64,000 bases of DNA from Cystobasidiopsis lactophilus. Taxonomy: Eukaryota > Basidiomycota > Agaricostilbomycetes > Agaricostilbales > Chionosphaeraceae. The stretch's first letter is position 1, and each line of letters starts with the position of its first letter. This document shows positions 34,488 to 46,933 of the stretch, one piece after another. Below the pieces are notes generated by a model that had not been told where the DNA came from, searched no databases, and saw only the letters and a program-made list of their open reading frames with translations. A program made the translations under genes and the position numbers. The DNA is taken from the NCBI GenBank assembly GCA_001599975.1, contig BCIO01000006.1, forward strand, positions 81,156 through 145,155. The letters run 5' to 3'.

Positions 34488-34919
34488 TCAGTGCTGCTGA
34501 GGCCTTGATGAGTGAAAGGGATGATCGATCTTGAGGGTCTGTGGCTGCCTTTGTGCCGGCAAGGTGCGAGCGGCCAAGATGAAACGGAGGATATCGATGC
34601 TGACTGGCGAGGCTGGGTCGACGCAAATTGAGGCGTAAGATTTGGTGTCGAAGGCGGCTTCGAGGGATGGGATGTAAACGGACGGCGACTTGGCCAGGCG
34701 GACAGTCCAAGCGCAACCCAGTCCGACCTCTGTTTCCGCCTCAAATAAATCGATGACACAATCTTTGCAGGTTCAATGTCTTTAATGCCCGACAACGCCC
34801 TGTGTTATCCCATGGTATATCCACCGTTTGATGATCACAGTCGAAGAGCGTACAGGCAAGCGAACGATGTGAAGCAAGGTGGGGGACTGAAGGGGCTCGA
34901 TGAGGTCGGGCCCGGGCAT
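34488..34919 (-). CDS. Possible small gene of unknown function
   Basis: ATG 34919 opens MPGPDLIEPLQSPTLLHIVR, followed by a GTACGC donor. Further on, one frame encodes VGLGCAWTVRLAKSPSVYIP, SLEAAFDTKSYASICVD, PASPVSIDILRFILAA and ends HPFHSSRPQQH with a stop at 34488. The codon pattern of this frame looks coding (third-position C/G), but the acceptor site is ambiguous and I recognise no domain. It may be a short orphan or part of a neighbour. Confidence 0.3.
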
Positions 34920-34975
34920 CAACAGCAAGCGAAGTGAAGAGCTGTTTATTTACCTTTGATGATACAAGAGGCGAT

Positions 34976-35965
34976 TTAAGCAGGCTTGGCGTTGTCGTCT
35001 TCAGGCTTGACGATCGCTTCGCTTGTGATCACTCGACGCTTTCGAGGGCGAGCGGGGCCCTTTTTGGACTTTGAGCGGGCCAGGTTCTGGGCTACAAGTG
35101 GAACGGTCTTGGATCGAGAGCGAGTGGGTTGCTTGGCGGGCGGGCGAGCGTTGGGCGCAATTGGGGACAGAACGAACGGCGGCCGAGCCGCGGCGTCGAC
35201 GATGTAGCCCGGAGGAGGCGGACCTGTCCACGGCAAGCTCGGAATATGAGGCAGGTGTACACCTTCGAAGAGCAAGGCGCTGTCAAATTTGAAGGCCTCC
35301 TCCTCCTCCAAAGCCGGCGGAGAAAGCGAGAAGGAGGCAGCCGTGATCGGCCACTTGAAGCCCGGCGGGGTTGCAAAGTCCCAAATGCTTGTCTGCCCAG
35401 CATCGGCGTGCGCTGGGGGTGGGAGTGCCGGCGGCGCCTGGCTCCAGTCGCCGAACCAGTCTTGCTCCGGGTGGACAGGGTCGAAGGGCTGGAGCAAATT
35501 GTCAAGGTCGGGGATGCTAGGCGGTGTGGCGAGGCAACGAAGAGTCAAAGGTGCGCTGGGGTCGGGCTCCAGAAGGGCAGCTGGCCAAGGGAGACAAGCG
35601 AGCACCAACGAGTGAAAGACTTCGCCTTGAAGGCCGTAGTGAGCCACCGCTTGGTCGTAAGCCCGCCCCAAGTGTTCCCGCCGTCTGTCAGGTAGCGCTT
35701 GAAAGCCTCGGAAGTATTGCGAGAGGTCAAAGAACGCTGTCGACTCCGTCGCAGCCACGGTGACTTTGGCCTCTTGAGGTTTTGTTGTCGCCCGCGAGAG
35801 GAAGCACAGAACAGCGGCGTGAGCGCGCCGGTAGTACTCGCTGTGTCTCAGGCTCTGGTCGTAGACTGCGCCGTGAGCTGCGACAACCTGGGGCGACAGC
35901 TGCCTGAAGCTGTCAAACACGAGTTCCAGCTCTTGGAAGAGTGGTGGAGTCTGGCCTCCTGCCAT
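34976..35965 (-). CDS. Intronless protein of unknown function with basic C-terminus
   Basis: An uninterrupted frame, unusual in this intron-rich window. From ATG 35965 it reads MAGGQTPPLFQELELVFDSF (about 330 residues). The frame is open further upstream, with another ATG at 36133, but that part looks like a leader. The middle has helical parts (HSEYYRRAHAAVLCFLSRAT; HLGRAYDQAVAHYGLQGEVF) and Pro/Ala-rich parts. The C-terminus is very basic with Ser-Lys-Arg clusters (PTRSRSKTVPL; RSKSKKGPARPRKRRVI), a probable nuclear signal, and ends EDDNAKPA. I know no family. Confidence 0.65.
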   Translation of the reverse strand: MAGGQTPPLFQELELVFDSFRQLSPQVVAAHGAVYDQSLRHSEYYRRAHAAVLCFLSRATTKPQEAKVTVAATESTAFFDLSQYFRGFQALPDRRREHLGRAYDQAVAHYGLQGEVFHSLVLACLPWPAALLEPDPSAPLTLRCLATPPSIPDLDNLLQPFDPVHPEQDWFGDWSQAPPALPPPAHADAGQTSIWDFATPPGFKWPITAASFSLSPPALEEEEAFKFDSALLFEGVHLPHIPSLPWTGPPPPGYIVDAAARPPFVLSPIAPNARPPAKQPTRSRSKTVPLVAQNLARSKSKKGPARPRKRRVITSEAIVKPEDDNAKPA

Positions 35966-36193
35966 GGCCCGTGCTGCGCTTCGGATAGGGACTAGCGATG
36001 TGTGTGTTTGCAAAATGCTTGAAAGGGGCGGCGGGCGGCGGAAAAGGGTCGCCCAATGCGAGAGGGCCGGGTGGCCACGACGGGCTCGAAGTCGTGGGTT
36101 CACAAAACCAATTCGTCGAGGCTCTGATCGCATGCAATAACGCGCAAACCGAGCTAGGCGCAGACAGTAGATGACAAGAGCTTGCAAAGCACA

Positions 36194-38194
36194 CTACCGC
36201 TTCCCACCCGCTGCCGTTTTTGCCACCCGCCGCTTCTTCTCCGCTTTCTTCATCTTCGTCTTGCGCTTCTCCTTCTTCTCGTCCTTAACCGCTTGCTTGC
36301 GCTGCTTCTTGGCGTCCTTGTCCTCAAACTTTTTGCCTTTGGGAAGCCGATCCCCTCTGCCGTCGTCGCCGTCTTCATCCTCCTCCTCGTCGTCATCCGA
36401 AGAATCACCCTCTGTACTCTCATCGGAATCGGAAGACGAGGCATCCGCAGACGGCGCATCCGTGCTGGGCTGGGTAGCGGGCGAAGCGCCCACGCCGGTC
36501 AGCTTGGCGTAGATCAAGTCGGACCCTTGCCCAGCCTTGATCTGTGCCACATCCCTTTCTGCGTCGTAAACGTCGTGAAGCGTCCGCGGGATGAAAGACT
36601 GCTTGAAGATAGCGTCTTGGTCCGCGTCTCGCTCGTCGCCGCCTTCAAGTGCCTTCTGGACTTGGGCTAGGAAACCCGAATCTCGGCCATCCAGGTAGAA
36701 ATCTGGGTTAGTGATGAGGGCAAAGGTGACTTCAAGGCCCAAGGTGTGCACGCCGAGCTTTGAAAAGAAGTCGTCGATGTTGGTTAAGTCTTGCCGAAGA
36801 AAGTCGAAAGCGTGTGGGTGGTCGTGCTCCACGGATTGTGAGACGTCGATAATGAATAGTTTGGACTGGTGGTACCTGTTCGAGCAAAGCGGAAGGCCAT
36901 TCTCATGAGGATGCAAGCGGCCTGAAGATCGACGCAAAACGTACAGGATGTTGTACTCGCTCAGATCGGCATGAACAAGTTTGCACTCCTTGTATATCTT
37001 GCGGACTATTGTAAGAAGGTCGAGGTAGAGCTGCGATATTTGTTCAGCGGGCAGCTGGGCGTCCTTGAGCCTGGGCGAAGCTCTGGAAAACGACGGATCT
37101 GATGAGCGGACAGAGCAGATAAAAGTGAGTGGTAGAGAAGAAGCGTACTGCCACCCTGCGCCCGCGCCTAAAAAACCCATAACAAGCACATTGTTGCGGA
37201 CCTCGATGGGATCCGGGCAATCCACGCCGGCCGCCTTCAAACGTCGGAGATTTCTCAACTCCTTTTCCGCCCATAGCCGCACCATTTTCCTCGGGTTCTT
37301 TTTGGCGTAGCCAGACTTGAAGCGGTACTCGCCTGTGACATAGCGGTCGCGATCCTTGAAAATCAGGATGGACGTCTTGTAAACCTTGACAGCCAACTGG
37401 CTGTGGTCGAGCTCTTGGGCCAAAGGGCCTCCGAGAGCATGGTAAACGTTGGCCTATTACGCACAATCAGAGCATTATTCAGCTTGGGGCCTGGCAGCAG
37501 ACTTTGACGCAAAGCCTAGAAACCCACCTCTTTCCCTGTCGATACACAGCCTTCCACCCGAGACAAGAGGCCTCGACCGATCATCTTGAAAAGCACCAGC
37601 CTCGTCCGGTCGTCCATGACCTGCTCGTTGGTAGCTCTGTCGCTCTTGTCCTTGAACTGCACCAGGGGCCTTTCCGAACCTCCCCCTTTCCTTGGCACTG
37701 ACATAGCCGAGTTTAAAGGATTCAAGTTGAGCTGGGCCGCGTAGCGGTGGGAAAGGGTGACGAGCGCAGATTCGAGCTTGTCCTTGTGAACGGGGCGAGC
37801 ATCGGATGACGGCCGCTGTTCTTGCGCCGGCAATGGCCGATTTTGCGCAGGGAGCATTTTAGAGGTGGAAGCTTGCTGAGAGCCAGCGGGCAACACGACA
37901 GCGACTTGCTGCCGCATTCGAGCATATCGCTTGGTCAAGTCGCCAGAGTAGTTCTCCCAATCTTGGTCGCCAATCAAGTTCTGGAGTTCTGATCTGAGCT
38001 CTTGGTGTAAACAAATTGCTTTTGACGCCGAGGCGCACCATGCCATCCACATCAATATCAGAGTCTTCAAAATCTTCGTCCTCTTCGATAGAGTCGCTGG
38101 AAGACTCCGTGTCCTCGTCGATGTACGCATGTGGCCCTCTAGATGGTGCATCTTCAGCAGCGTCTGCAAACTGATCGCTGACGGCAACCATCAT
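36194..38194 (-). CDS. RIO1: RIO1 atypical protein kinase
   Basis: RIO1 is needed for late 40S ribosome maturation in the cytoplasm. The acidic N-terminus (IDEDTESSSDSIEEDEDFED) is typical. The kinase follows: QVMDDRTRLVLFKMI, GCVSTGKEANVYHA (flexible loop), LAVKVYKTSILIFKDRDRYV, the RIO1 block GYAKKNPRKMVRLWAEKELR, PIEVRNNVLVMGFLG, catalytic LVHADLSEYNIL and metal-binding FIIDVSQSVEHDHPHAFDFL. The C-terminus is acidic then Lys-rich (EGDSSDDDEEEDEDGDDG, KKEKRKTKMKKAEKKRR). All active-site residues are present. It has about six exons. The start codons of RIO1 and Trs85 lie 95 bp apart. Confidence 0.93.
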
Positions 38195-38289
38195 GGATGC
38201 TCAAGTTCAAGCGCAATTTAATTTGTTGACCTCGGTCTGTGTCGCCAGCGCAAGAGCAGCTGTATAGAGGAGAGCAAAGCGGCTCGCCA

Positions 38290-41200
38290 ATGGCAGCTTC
38301 AGTGCAGGCTGCTTTGAGCCCGCGTGTGCTGGTCTATGCCACAGCAGAGCTGGACCCGTACTTGGCCAGCACCATCCGCCTACCAGACCTCGCAGCGCTG
38401 CTCAGTCCCTACGCTGACAGCGTGCAGAAAGTGACGCTCCGGAGCAGCTCGTTCGAGTCAATAACAGCTCCGGTGTTCTCATTGAGGATTGATTCGGCGT
38501 CCAGCGTGCGAGAGGAGGGCGACTGGGGCGAGTTTCTGGACGGCGTCTCGGGCGACATCTCGAAGCGGGCGGAGGGCTGGCTGGAGGACACGCCATTGGC
38601 TTCCAGTGCGTTTACTGATTGATTTGGTTGTGTCGTGAACTTAATAGGCCACCCGGATCAGCCAAGACGCCATGGTTCGACTGCTTCTCTGAAGCGCTCT
38701 TTGCACTGCGCCCTTTGTCGCCGAATCAGACGCTGGACCATCCAAACATGTGTACGTCCAATCTTTCGCGCCTATGTGTCTTCATGCTCGCGAGATGACC
38801 TCGGCTGCGCCGTTCAGGCCTGCTGGCAACGACAGCGAGTCACCCAGAGCCCTTGAATGCTCTCGCGGCACTTTACTCCTCCACGTCCAACCTCAACTTC
38901 ATGTCTGACAAGCCTTACGTGGATCCCAATGTCTTCCGATATTATGTCGTCCTCCACGACGTCCGCAAAGGCAATTTGGTTGAATCCCAAGCGCTGCTGG
39001 ACCAAATCAAGCGCGCCTACGGCATCCACTGCGCGATCTTGCCTTTCAACTCATTCGACCCGGATGCGCCAGCTCCCCTAGAGGGAGTAAAGGACACAGC
39101 ACTTCCATCCGCCCTCTGGCAGCGCTTTCTCGCGAGTGGCGAAGAGGTGGCCGGCCTCGGCGAGAAGGACGCTTTGGCCATCCGCGTTTTCTTGAGAGAA
39201 ATGGTGGTCTCGAGTTTGGTGCCTTGGATGGAACGCAACGTCCAGCAGTGGAACGAAACGTTGGCAGCCACTCGCAAGGGGCTGACCAACAGACTGTTCA
39301 GCGCGGGACGGCGCTATTTCGGTGGCACAACGGCCAGTGGCAGAAGCTCGCCCTCTGGCCAGCCGCTACCGACTTACAACGCAGCGAAAGGCTTGTGAGT
39401 CACATTCATTTTGTCCGGATCTTGGCATTCTGACAGCGCGCTTTTGAACCTCAGCTATCCCTACCAAAGTCAAGAAGCCCAGACCCGGCGGCTAGCCGAC
39501 TTTGCGTTTATGATCAGAGACTACCGTTTGGCTGCTTCTACCTATGACTTCTTGCGAAAAGATTGCCAAGACGACAAGGCATGGCGGGACTTTGCTCAAG
39601 CCAATGTGCGCGCCTCTCCCTACTGATTTTCTCGAACTGTTCCTGCTCACGACATGTTGTAGAGAATGACTGCTCTGTCGTCCCTCCTATCAGCCATTCA
39701 AGCTCCCGCTACCACCTCCAAGCGTCACGACGTTGACACACTGTTGGAGCAGGCTCACAATGCCGCCGCCGCCCTCACTGGACAACCTGGCTTGCTTGCT
39801 CAATTAGATGATCTGAAAGGAGTGGTTTTCTTCAAGGCAGTCTGCTCAAGTTTAGACGAGTGGAAAATGCTGCCGGAAGCTCTGCGCAGAGTAGCGGGAC
39901 AGGTACGATGCACCCGTTGTCTACCAAGAGCACCCCAGAGTTGAACAGACTGTGGGATTATTCAGGAAGAAGAAGTGTCGTCGGCGCTCCTGCTCGAGCA
40001 AGCCGCGGTGGCCAATTTGAAGGCCCGGCCATCTTCAAGGCGAAAGGCTGCTTTCCACCTGTGCATGGCCGCACAGCGTTACGAAAAGACTGGCATGGTG
40101 AGGCCTCAGACATTCGCCAATAATCAGGCTCTCAGCCAGCGCCGCTCTACCAACAGAAATCTCTGGCAAGACGATGCCTTCTTCAAGCCTCGTCAATTTA
40201 TTCCGCGACCGCCTCGCTCTCGCAAGATCCAGAGAAGCCATACGATTTCTCTTCGACCTCTATTCTCAAATGGCGGATGATTGAGCAGCATACGCAAGAA
40301 GGCATCGGTCGGCAAGCGTACAATCTTGGGCAGCCTAGAGAGGCTATCCGCCACTTCCTGAATCTTTTGGCGCGAGAGGAAGGCGAGGAGCAGGGGGAGG
40401 TTGAAGACCAAGATGCGTGGGACGACTTCACGAATGCGTTCGAGGTGTGTCCTTCCACCTCCGCCTGACGGTTCTGTCTCACCGTGTGCGCAGAGCCTGG
40501 GAGCTGAAGGCCCGCGTATAGTGAAAGAGTCCGGGTTCACCTTCCCGACTACGTTTTTTCAGCCACAAAATGCACGGTTGGACATTCCGGGGGCATCAAC
40601 TTCATTTGGCTCCCGTGCGGAATGGGAAATCTTGGAGGAAAGCCTCATCAGCGCTCTAAAGAAGGAGGAAGCTGGTGCCGGGCTTGCTTTGGTTTCAAAA
40701 CGACAGGTCGGCGTGAATGGTGAGTCAGCCGCCCTGATAGGGCACCCACCTCTCACGACCCCTTGTCGCCACAGAGCCGTTCTATTTGGAACTCCGCGTC
40801 AAGAACAAACTAAACGCAGCTTTTACCTTGTCTGATCTAGCCATCGAAGTGGAGACGCCAACAGGCGAGAAGCTGGACGATGTGCTGCAGGTCGAAGCTG
40901 TGCCCGACCTGCGCCTGGAAGCGCACGAGTCTCACTTGGTTGGTGCCTTGTCGTGACTGCTTTGAGGCGGATGCTTACAAATTTTCACATCGGCAGCTGC
41001 GCCTCGAGCTCCGACTTTCCCAGAAGCTGGCCATTCGCATCGTCGCCATCTCGTACACTCTTAACAGCAGCCTTCGCTGCACAGAGTCCCTGCAGAAACA
41101 AGGGAAGCGTCTCCATGCGACCAAGGAGCAGCTTCTCAACCCAACTTATGCACCGGATCGCACGCTGGAGGCCATCGGCACCGACCCGATGCCCATGCTG

Positions 41201-42813
41201 GACATCGACTTTGGCCAAGTCCCATCCTCCATTCTGGCTGGCCAAGTAATCCAATCCACTTTTACCATTCGCAACACCAGCGCTGCAGTCCCTCTTTCTC
41301 GGCTCTGTGTCCTGCTGGATCAGCCTCACCTGGTCTCCTTACCTTCGCTCCTCGAGCCGACAACTTTGTCCTTCGAAAAATCCCCCACCTCCGTCGAGAT
41401 ACCCTCTTTGTTAGAACAGCATACCCTCATCGACATTCCCGTTCACGACTCCCTGTCTGTCCCAATCACTCTGCACAGTTCTGTGCCTGGTCAGCGCACA
41501 CTCAGTCTCCTCTTTGCGTACAAAGCCTCTTCCGACCAAAAACAGTGGTCTACTGCCCGGCATGTGTTGAGCTTCGCCGTGAAACCATCGGTCGACTTCC
41601 AGCTTGGATTTGTGCCAGCTGTCAGAGCCGATCGCTCATACTTCATGGATTTGGAGGTGCGTATTCCCGGTGTTATGTTGTCTGCAATCCCTGACCATTC
41701 CTGCAGATCACAAACTCTCACATATCAGAGGATTTGCGAGTAGATGGGATCGCCTTGCTCTCCCCAACGTGGAGACTCGAACCAAAGGACGTGCGGTCAC
41801 TGTAAGGCTACTGTCCTTTGGAGTCCTCCTGCATAGCTGACCCAAGATGCAGGCTTGTGGCGGAATCGCAAACCTGTCACGTCGTCGCTGATGTTCGACT
41901 GCCCTCGATCCACGCGCAGGCTGGTCAGCTCGGTTTCACGCCGCGCCAACTGGAGCGTCTCCTCCGAGGCGAGAAGCTCGACGCCGAAAGGCCTACATCG
42001 GAAGTCATCCAAGTCTCAGTGGCGAGGTCGACCGACTCAACAAAGGAAAAGGCGTTCGACTTGCGCATGCTTGCCGCTGAGCGCACTCGTGCCGTCCTGT
42101 CCAAGGTTGAAGCCCAGTTCCCCACCATTTCCAAGCCTCTGCTGCCCCTCGTTTTCAGCCTATTCACGCCCCAGTCTGTGGACCTCCTCATATCGTGGTC
42201 GATTCCGACCTTGGGCGTCGAGGGCTACCACCATTTGGCCGATCTGTCGCTTGGGCCGATGACTAGTACAGTCCAGACAGTGCTGGAAAAGGCCGAAACC
42301 ATCGCCTCTGGCATTTATGCCGAATCCCAGCGAGAACGAGCGAGCTTGCTGGCGGACATCGAACACAGCGACTTCGGCCGGACGGACAACCCCATCCACA
42401 TCGTGCAGGACGTTATTGCTTCAGTCCAAATCCCTAAAGAGAGAAGGTGCGCTGTCGCTGCGTTGTTTACTGCCGAAGGACGCGTTTGACGAGATCTTGT
42501 GCGCAGCCACACGCCTTCGTTGTCTACGTTCCACCTCTCCAACCTGTCATCCACATCACAGGCCACTTATACGCTTTCCCTCTTACCTCTCGCTAGCAAG
42601 ATCTCGTTCTTGTCGCCAGTGCCGTGGATTGGGCCGACCGCGTTCAAGGGCACCATCGAGCCCGGCGGTGCCAAGGCTATCGAAGCGCAGGCCTCCTTCT
42701 CCCACCCGGGACTGTACTCGGCCGGTGCATGGAACTGCTCGATACGCAGCGGGCTTTCGAGTTGGACGGTCGAAGGGCTTCTCGACAAGGTCGTCCATGT
42801 TCAAATCCAATAG
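38290..42813 (+). CDS. TRS85: TRAPP complex subunit Trs85/TRAPPC8
   Basis: Trs85 directs the TRAPPIII Rab1 exchange factor in secretion and autophagy. It begins MAASVQAALSPRVLVYATAE, then TIRLPDLAALLSPYADSVQK. The conserved core is clear: MSDKPYVDPNVFRYYVVLHD, ALLDQIKRAYGIHCAILPFN, IRVFLREMVVSSLVPWMERN, VQQWNETLAATRKGLTNRLF, SAGRRYFGG, then SYPYQSQEAQTRRLADFAFM and IRDYRLAASTYDFLRKDCQD. The C-terminal half is beta-rich with low conservation (MPMLDIDFGQVPSSILAGQV; TYTLSLLPLASKISF) and ends VVHVQIQ. About 15 exons over 4.5 kb. Identification rests on the N-terminal core and overall size. Confidence 0.85.
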
Positions 42814-43015
42814 CCACGATACATCGTCAAAATGTACCATTTGTTCGAGACCAACGATCTTAGAAACGCTGTATCATCATCATTAAAAAGGCCTAGATAA
42901 ACAGGGCTTCCCAAACACAGTGGACTATCGTAAACTATCGTTAATGTTGTCAGGGGAGAGGAAAGACAACCAAGTGTCCTACACCGAAACCTCGACACGT
43001 CCGTTAAACACCAGC

Positions 43016-44556
43016 TCAAGGTTTTGGGGAAGCAGCTCCCCCCATCTTGCTTTTGTACTCCTCCCAACGCTTGGCGCCTTGGTTGAGCAGCTCCACCGAC
43101 CGGGCGCTGTCGCCCCTCTGCATGCCAGACGAGGTAATGTCGCCTTGAAAGGACCGCGGCGTCCCGCCTGCGCTTCCTGACCCAAGCATGGGCGAAGAAA
43201 AGGTCGAGACGGGCGAAGCCGAGCCCGCCTCACTGAGGGCGTCCGTGTCGCCCAAGTCCCGCCTCAGCCTCTGCGCCCAGAAGCGACCCAGCAAAATGTC
43301 TTGCGCGCTTTCTGGTTCAAAGGCGCCAAATCTTTCCGCTGAAGAGTGCAAGCCAGAGTATTGCATTCGGGGTATCGTCAACGGGCCATAGCCGCCTCTT
43401 GCCAGGGCCTGCTGGAACTCAGGGCAGAGCTCGACGATTTCGTCGACGAGGGAGTCGATCTCGCTGGTGATGAAGCCGAGCTGTTCGCGGCTGATGGTCA
43501 AGGAGCATTGCTGGGGTAAGGCGAAGCTGCTAGGCGTCGATGAGAGGGGGTCGACGCCTGCGCCCGCTGCAGCCGAGGTGGAGGCGTAAGGGGCGCCAAA
43601 AGCCGCAATGTAGTCGTCCAGCGTGGCAAGAAGCTCGATGATGAGCTGGTACTCTGGGCGCTCCTTGCCTGCCGACGACGCGTGTGGCGAGAGGAACTTG
43701 CGGCGAATGGCGGCCAGCGGGTTTAAAGGGATGGTGGAGCGGCTGGGCACAGCGAATGAGCTTCAAGCGGCGTGTGCGGATCTTTGAAACTCACGCCAGG
43801 TACGGGCTCCCGTTGGGAGGGACGCTGATGGCCTGGGAGGAGGCTACGGGCGGAGCATTGGAGCTCGACGACTTGCGCATGAGTCTGGCGAAACCTGAGG
43901 ACGACGAAGGCGTCGGCGACGGGGCCATGGCCACAGATTCCTGCGGGACGCCCAGCCTTCAGCATGCCGCTTGTGGCGCAGGCGCTGGGCGGGAAGCCAT
44001 CACGCACATCCTTGTTCTTTTTCCCTTTGCCGCCCGACGACCACGGCCAGTTCGAGTCGGTCGAGTCCTTGCGGGAGGTGTCGATAGGCGCTGGCACCGT
44101 CGTTGAGCTCTTCCTGCGGATGCTGCTCGTCACCGGATTCGGCAAGCTGCCTCGCCGGTACGCATCTGTTGCGGCCACACCAGAGAGCCGAGAGCCCGAG
44201 GTGTGTGGTAGCGAAGGGAGGAAGCCCTCAGCGGACGAGTGGCCGAGACTGGCGCGTGTTATTGAACCGCGGGGCGGGAGCAATCCTTGGTCGGACCCGT
44301 CCTGGAAGGAGGACGTGGTGGCTGACGCTGGCGGAGACGAGTCGGTGAGGTCCACGAGGGACGAGGTGCCAGCTGACATGGGCGGGCCAAAGGACTTTGC
44401 CGACTCATCCTCGCTGGGCCGCCTCCCTTGCGACGAGCTTTCCTCGTTGAAGCGCAGCTTGGGGCCGAGCTGCAGGGCCGTGGCCATGTCGAACACCGAC
44501 GCATTGGTGTCCGACGCCGTGCTGTCGATGGAGGGCGGGTAGCTGCCGGCGCCCAT
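43016..44556 (-). CDS. Serine-rich orphan protein with conserved-looking C-terminal domain
   Basis: Three exons. Exon 1 gives MGAGSYPPSIDSTASDTNAS and a long Ser/Pro-rich, probably disordered, region with many phospho-site-like RRxS motifs (YRRGSLPNP; IRRKSST). Exon 2 (ESVAMAPSPTPSSSSGFARL, MRKSSSSNAPP) is more of the same. Exon 3 looks folded: RSTIPLNPLAAIRRKFLSPH, PEYQLIIELLATLDDYIAAF, REQLGFITSEIDSLVDEIVE, LCPEFQQALARGG, DILLGRFWAQRLRRDLG. It ends WEEYKSKMGGAASPKP. I recognise no family. Composition and the neighbouring Pal1 gene hint at a cortical or signalling scaffold, but that is inference. Confidence 0.65.
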
Positions 44557-45229
44557 CGTTCAAAATTGGGTGGTGGAAGCGGAACAAGCAAGACGTGCAC
44601 GCTCCAGTTCGGCCTCTGTTAATTAAAATTCTTCTACTTTCTTCTAAGCTTCATCTTTCCTTCTCGAGCGACGCAAGATACTAAGGGCGTCGCCGGACTT
44701 CATTGAACCTCAAAACTCAAAACAAGTTATTAACAACAAGGGTTTGAGACGCCGCTGCGACACCTGAAGGCGCTGAGGTTGCTGTTTGCGCAAGCCGGCC
44801 ATAAGCGCGAGTAGCTGCTGAGTAGTCTAATCAACAACACACGCGCAGTGCTCGCATAAAAGTCCGCCGAATTTGCCACCGCGCAAAGTCACGCCAGTTG
44901 TAACCACCCGCATGCGTTCGCTGACTGGACTAGACAAAGGTCAAAGGCAGGTAGGATTTCTCTATTGAAATGGGACAGGATGAAGGCCAAATTTACAGGC
45001 AGAGAAGACCAGTACAAACAAACAAACCGCCACTCATCTCTTGTACTGCGTCTAGTCGGGACGGAAAGAAGCAACTCCTTGTACATACAGACCGACATGC
45101 GTAGTACAGAGGGTGAGGGGAGGGAGGACCAGCCCAAGCAATTAAAGTGTATTCTGGGAGAGGGATAGCTCGAAAATCAGCACGCTGCCATCAGTCTGGG
45201 CTAGTGAAGACTGCTCACCTAGAGTGCGA
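44557..45229. other. Intergenic region; no gene seen
   Basis: 673 bp between the Ser-rich orphan and the Pal1 gene, both minus-strand. It has AT-rich stretches (for example around 44620-44730) and no coding pattern. It holds the orphan's promoter and the Pal1 3' region. Confidence 0.5.
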
Positions 45230-46933
45230 TCATTTGTTGCCACCTTTAAGGCGCCGCATCAAGCTGGCCCTCCTTCCAACGCCGCCGTCATCCGCTGGTG
45301 GCAAGCCAGGGTTGCGATTCTCGTCTCCCGCGTACCCTCTTCCATACGAGCTGGACCTCAATGGCGGCTGAGAAGAGGAGTCGGCATAAGAGGTGTACGT
45401 CGCATACTCGTTCGCCAGCGTGAGGTCGTTGAGCAAGTCAAAGGTAACCGAAGCGCGGTCATCGTGCATTTGCTGCTGCTGCTGCTGCTGCTGTGGGCGC
45501 TGCGCACTGGACTTGCGAGAGCGGGGCTGGACGAAATTGGGCTGGGTGGCAGTGGTGGGCGTCGGCGCGTCTTCAAATTGCCATTGCGCTGCCGGGTTGG
45601 CTTCGTGCAGCGGCATGGTGGGAATGTCCGGTACAGAGATGGCAGTAGGGTGCGATATTTGGGACTTGCGGAGGTCCTTGAGGCGCACGGGCGAGGTCTG
45701 AACGGAAGAGTTGGGCGACAGGGTGGTGTCCGTATTGATGGTGGTGCCGGACGAAGAGGGCGACAGTGGCGAGTCTGGCCCGTCATCCGAGCCTGCGGAC
45801 GAGATGGGCACATGCGGGTTGTTCTTGGCTTTTCGAATCCGCTGCATCAGGGATTTGGACCTCTTGGGGGCGTTGGGATTGCCGGGCGCCAACTCGGGCT
45901 GGCTGGCTGACTTGGGCCTTTGCATCTGGCTGGCGTACGCGTCTGGGAGAGCGGGCATCGGAGGAGGCGCTGGAGTGTAAAGTTTGAACAAATCCTGTCG
46001 GTTGAGACGACTGAAAAGAAGGAGAACGCCTACCTGCTGCCACTGGCATGCCTGACTTCAAGGTGGCCTCCATGTCCCAGACAGAGGCCGAGCGCGCCGT
46101 TCGCAGCTCTCGAGAGACGGTGAGGTTGGTGCGAGATGAGTTGGCCGAGCCGTCCTTGCTGGGGTAGAGCTCGCGGTGCTCGGCGCCGGGCCGATAGGTC
46201 GACCTGCCATAGTCCTCCCACGCCTCCGAATCCTGAATGCCAAACGCCTCGGCCACTTTGGCCGCCTTCATCTTCTGGCTCTTGCTCTGGATGGGCGGGC
46301 CAGCTGGCGCGTGAATGGCGTACGAAGGTGTTGGGAAGCCAAGGTGAACGGAGCGGATGGAGCCTTCTGAATTGCGCCTGGAGCGCATGGAAGAAGCTGG
46401 AGAGTTGTTCGACGGTGGCACAGACGCAGATAAAGACGGGCGCTCTTCATCAAACTCGCCCATGGCGGCCAGAGCAGCCTGCGCGCGTGCGGACAGACCG
46501 CCGCTGTTGCCGCCTCCGCCACCACCACCGCCGCCTGGCCCACTCTTGCTTCTTGACCTGGAACTGTTTAAGCCCAGAGAGGTAGTCGATGGGTTTGGGC
46601 TGGCGACCTCGAAGGAAGACGGGCCAAACGCCGCCATGGGCGCCAATTGCTTGGCGTTCTTCGCATTTCGACGCGAGGAAGCAGCGTCAAATGGGCCATC
46701 GTGGTGAGTGCCTGCAAGCATACTCGCGTCAGCGGTCTCCCAGAGCAGCAAGGAGGCGCAGTGGGCCCGTCCGTCAAAAACGCACTGAGCCCAAAAATGG
46801 TGTTGTCGAGGGTGTCAATGGAATCCAGATGCGCCGTCGCCTTGCTCCGCACAATATGACGGTACGATGGAGGCTTCTCCTCTTGCAGGATGGGGCCGGA
46901 AATGGTAGGCCTGCGCTCGACCATGGCCGGCAT
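45230..46933 (-). CDS. PAL1: Pal1-family cell-morphology protein
   Basis: Pal1 is a membrane-cortex protein linked to endocytosis and polarised growth. ATG 46933 opens MPAMVERRPTISGPILQEEK, then SIDTLDNTIFGLSAF region. After an intron the family hallmark GTHHDGPFDAASSRRNAKNA appears, then APMAAFGPSSFEVASP, a nine-Gly run, DEERPSLSASVPPSN, and the AKVAEAFGIQDSEAWEDYGR block typical of Pal1. The rest is Ser/Pro/Gln-rich with eight glutamines from a CAG-type run, and ends basic (RRASLMRRLKGGNK). The HHDGPFDA motif makes the call secure. About three exons. Confidence 0.85.
45471..45493. repeat. CAG/CTG trinucleotide run inside the PAL1 gene
   Basis: A perfect TGC/GCA run on the plus strand, read as CAG codons on the minus strand, encodes eight consecutive glutamines of Pal1. 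Such runs vary in length between strains. Confidence 0.9.
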
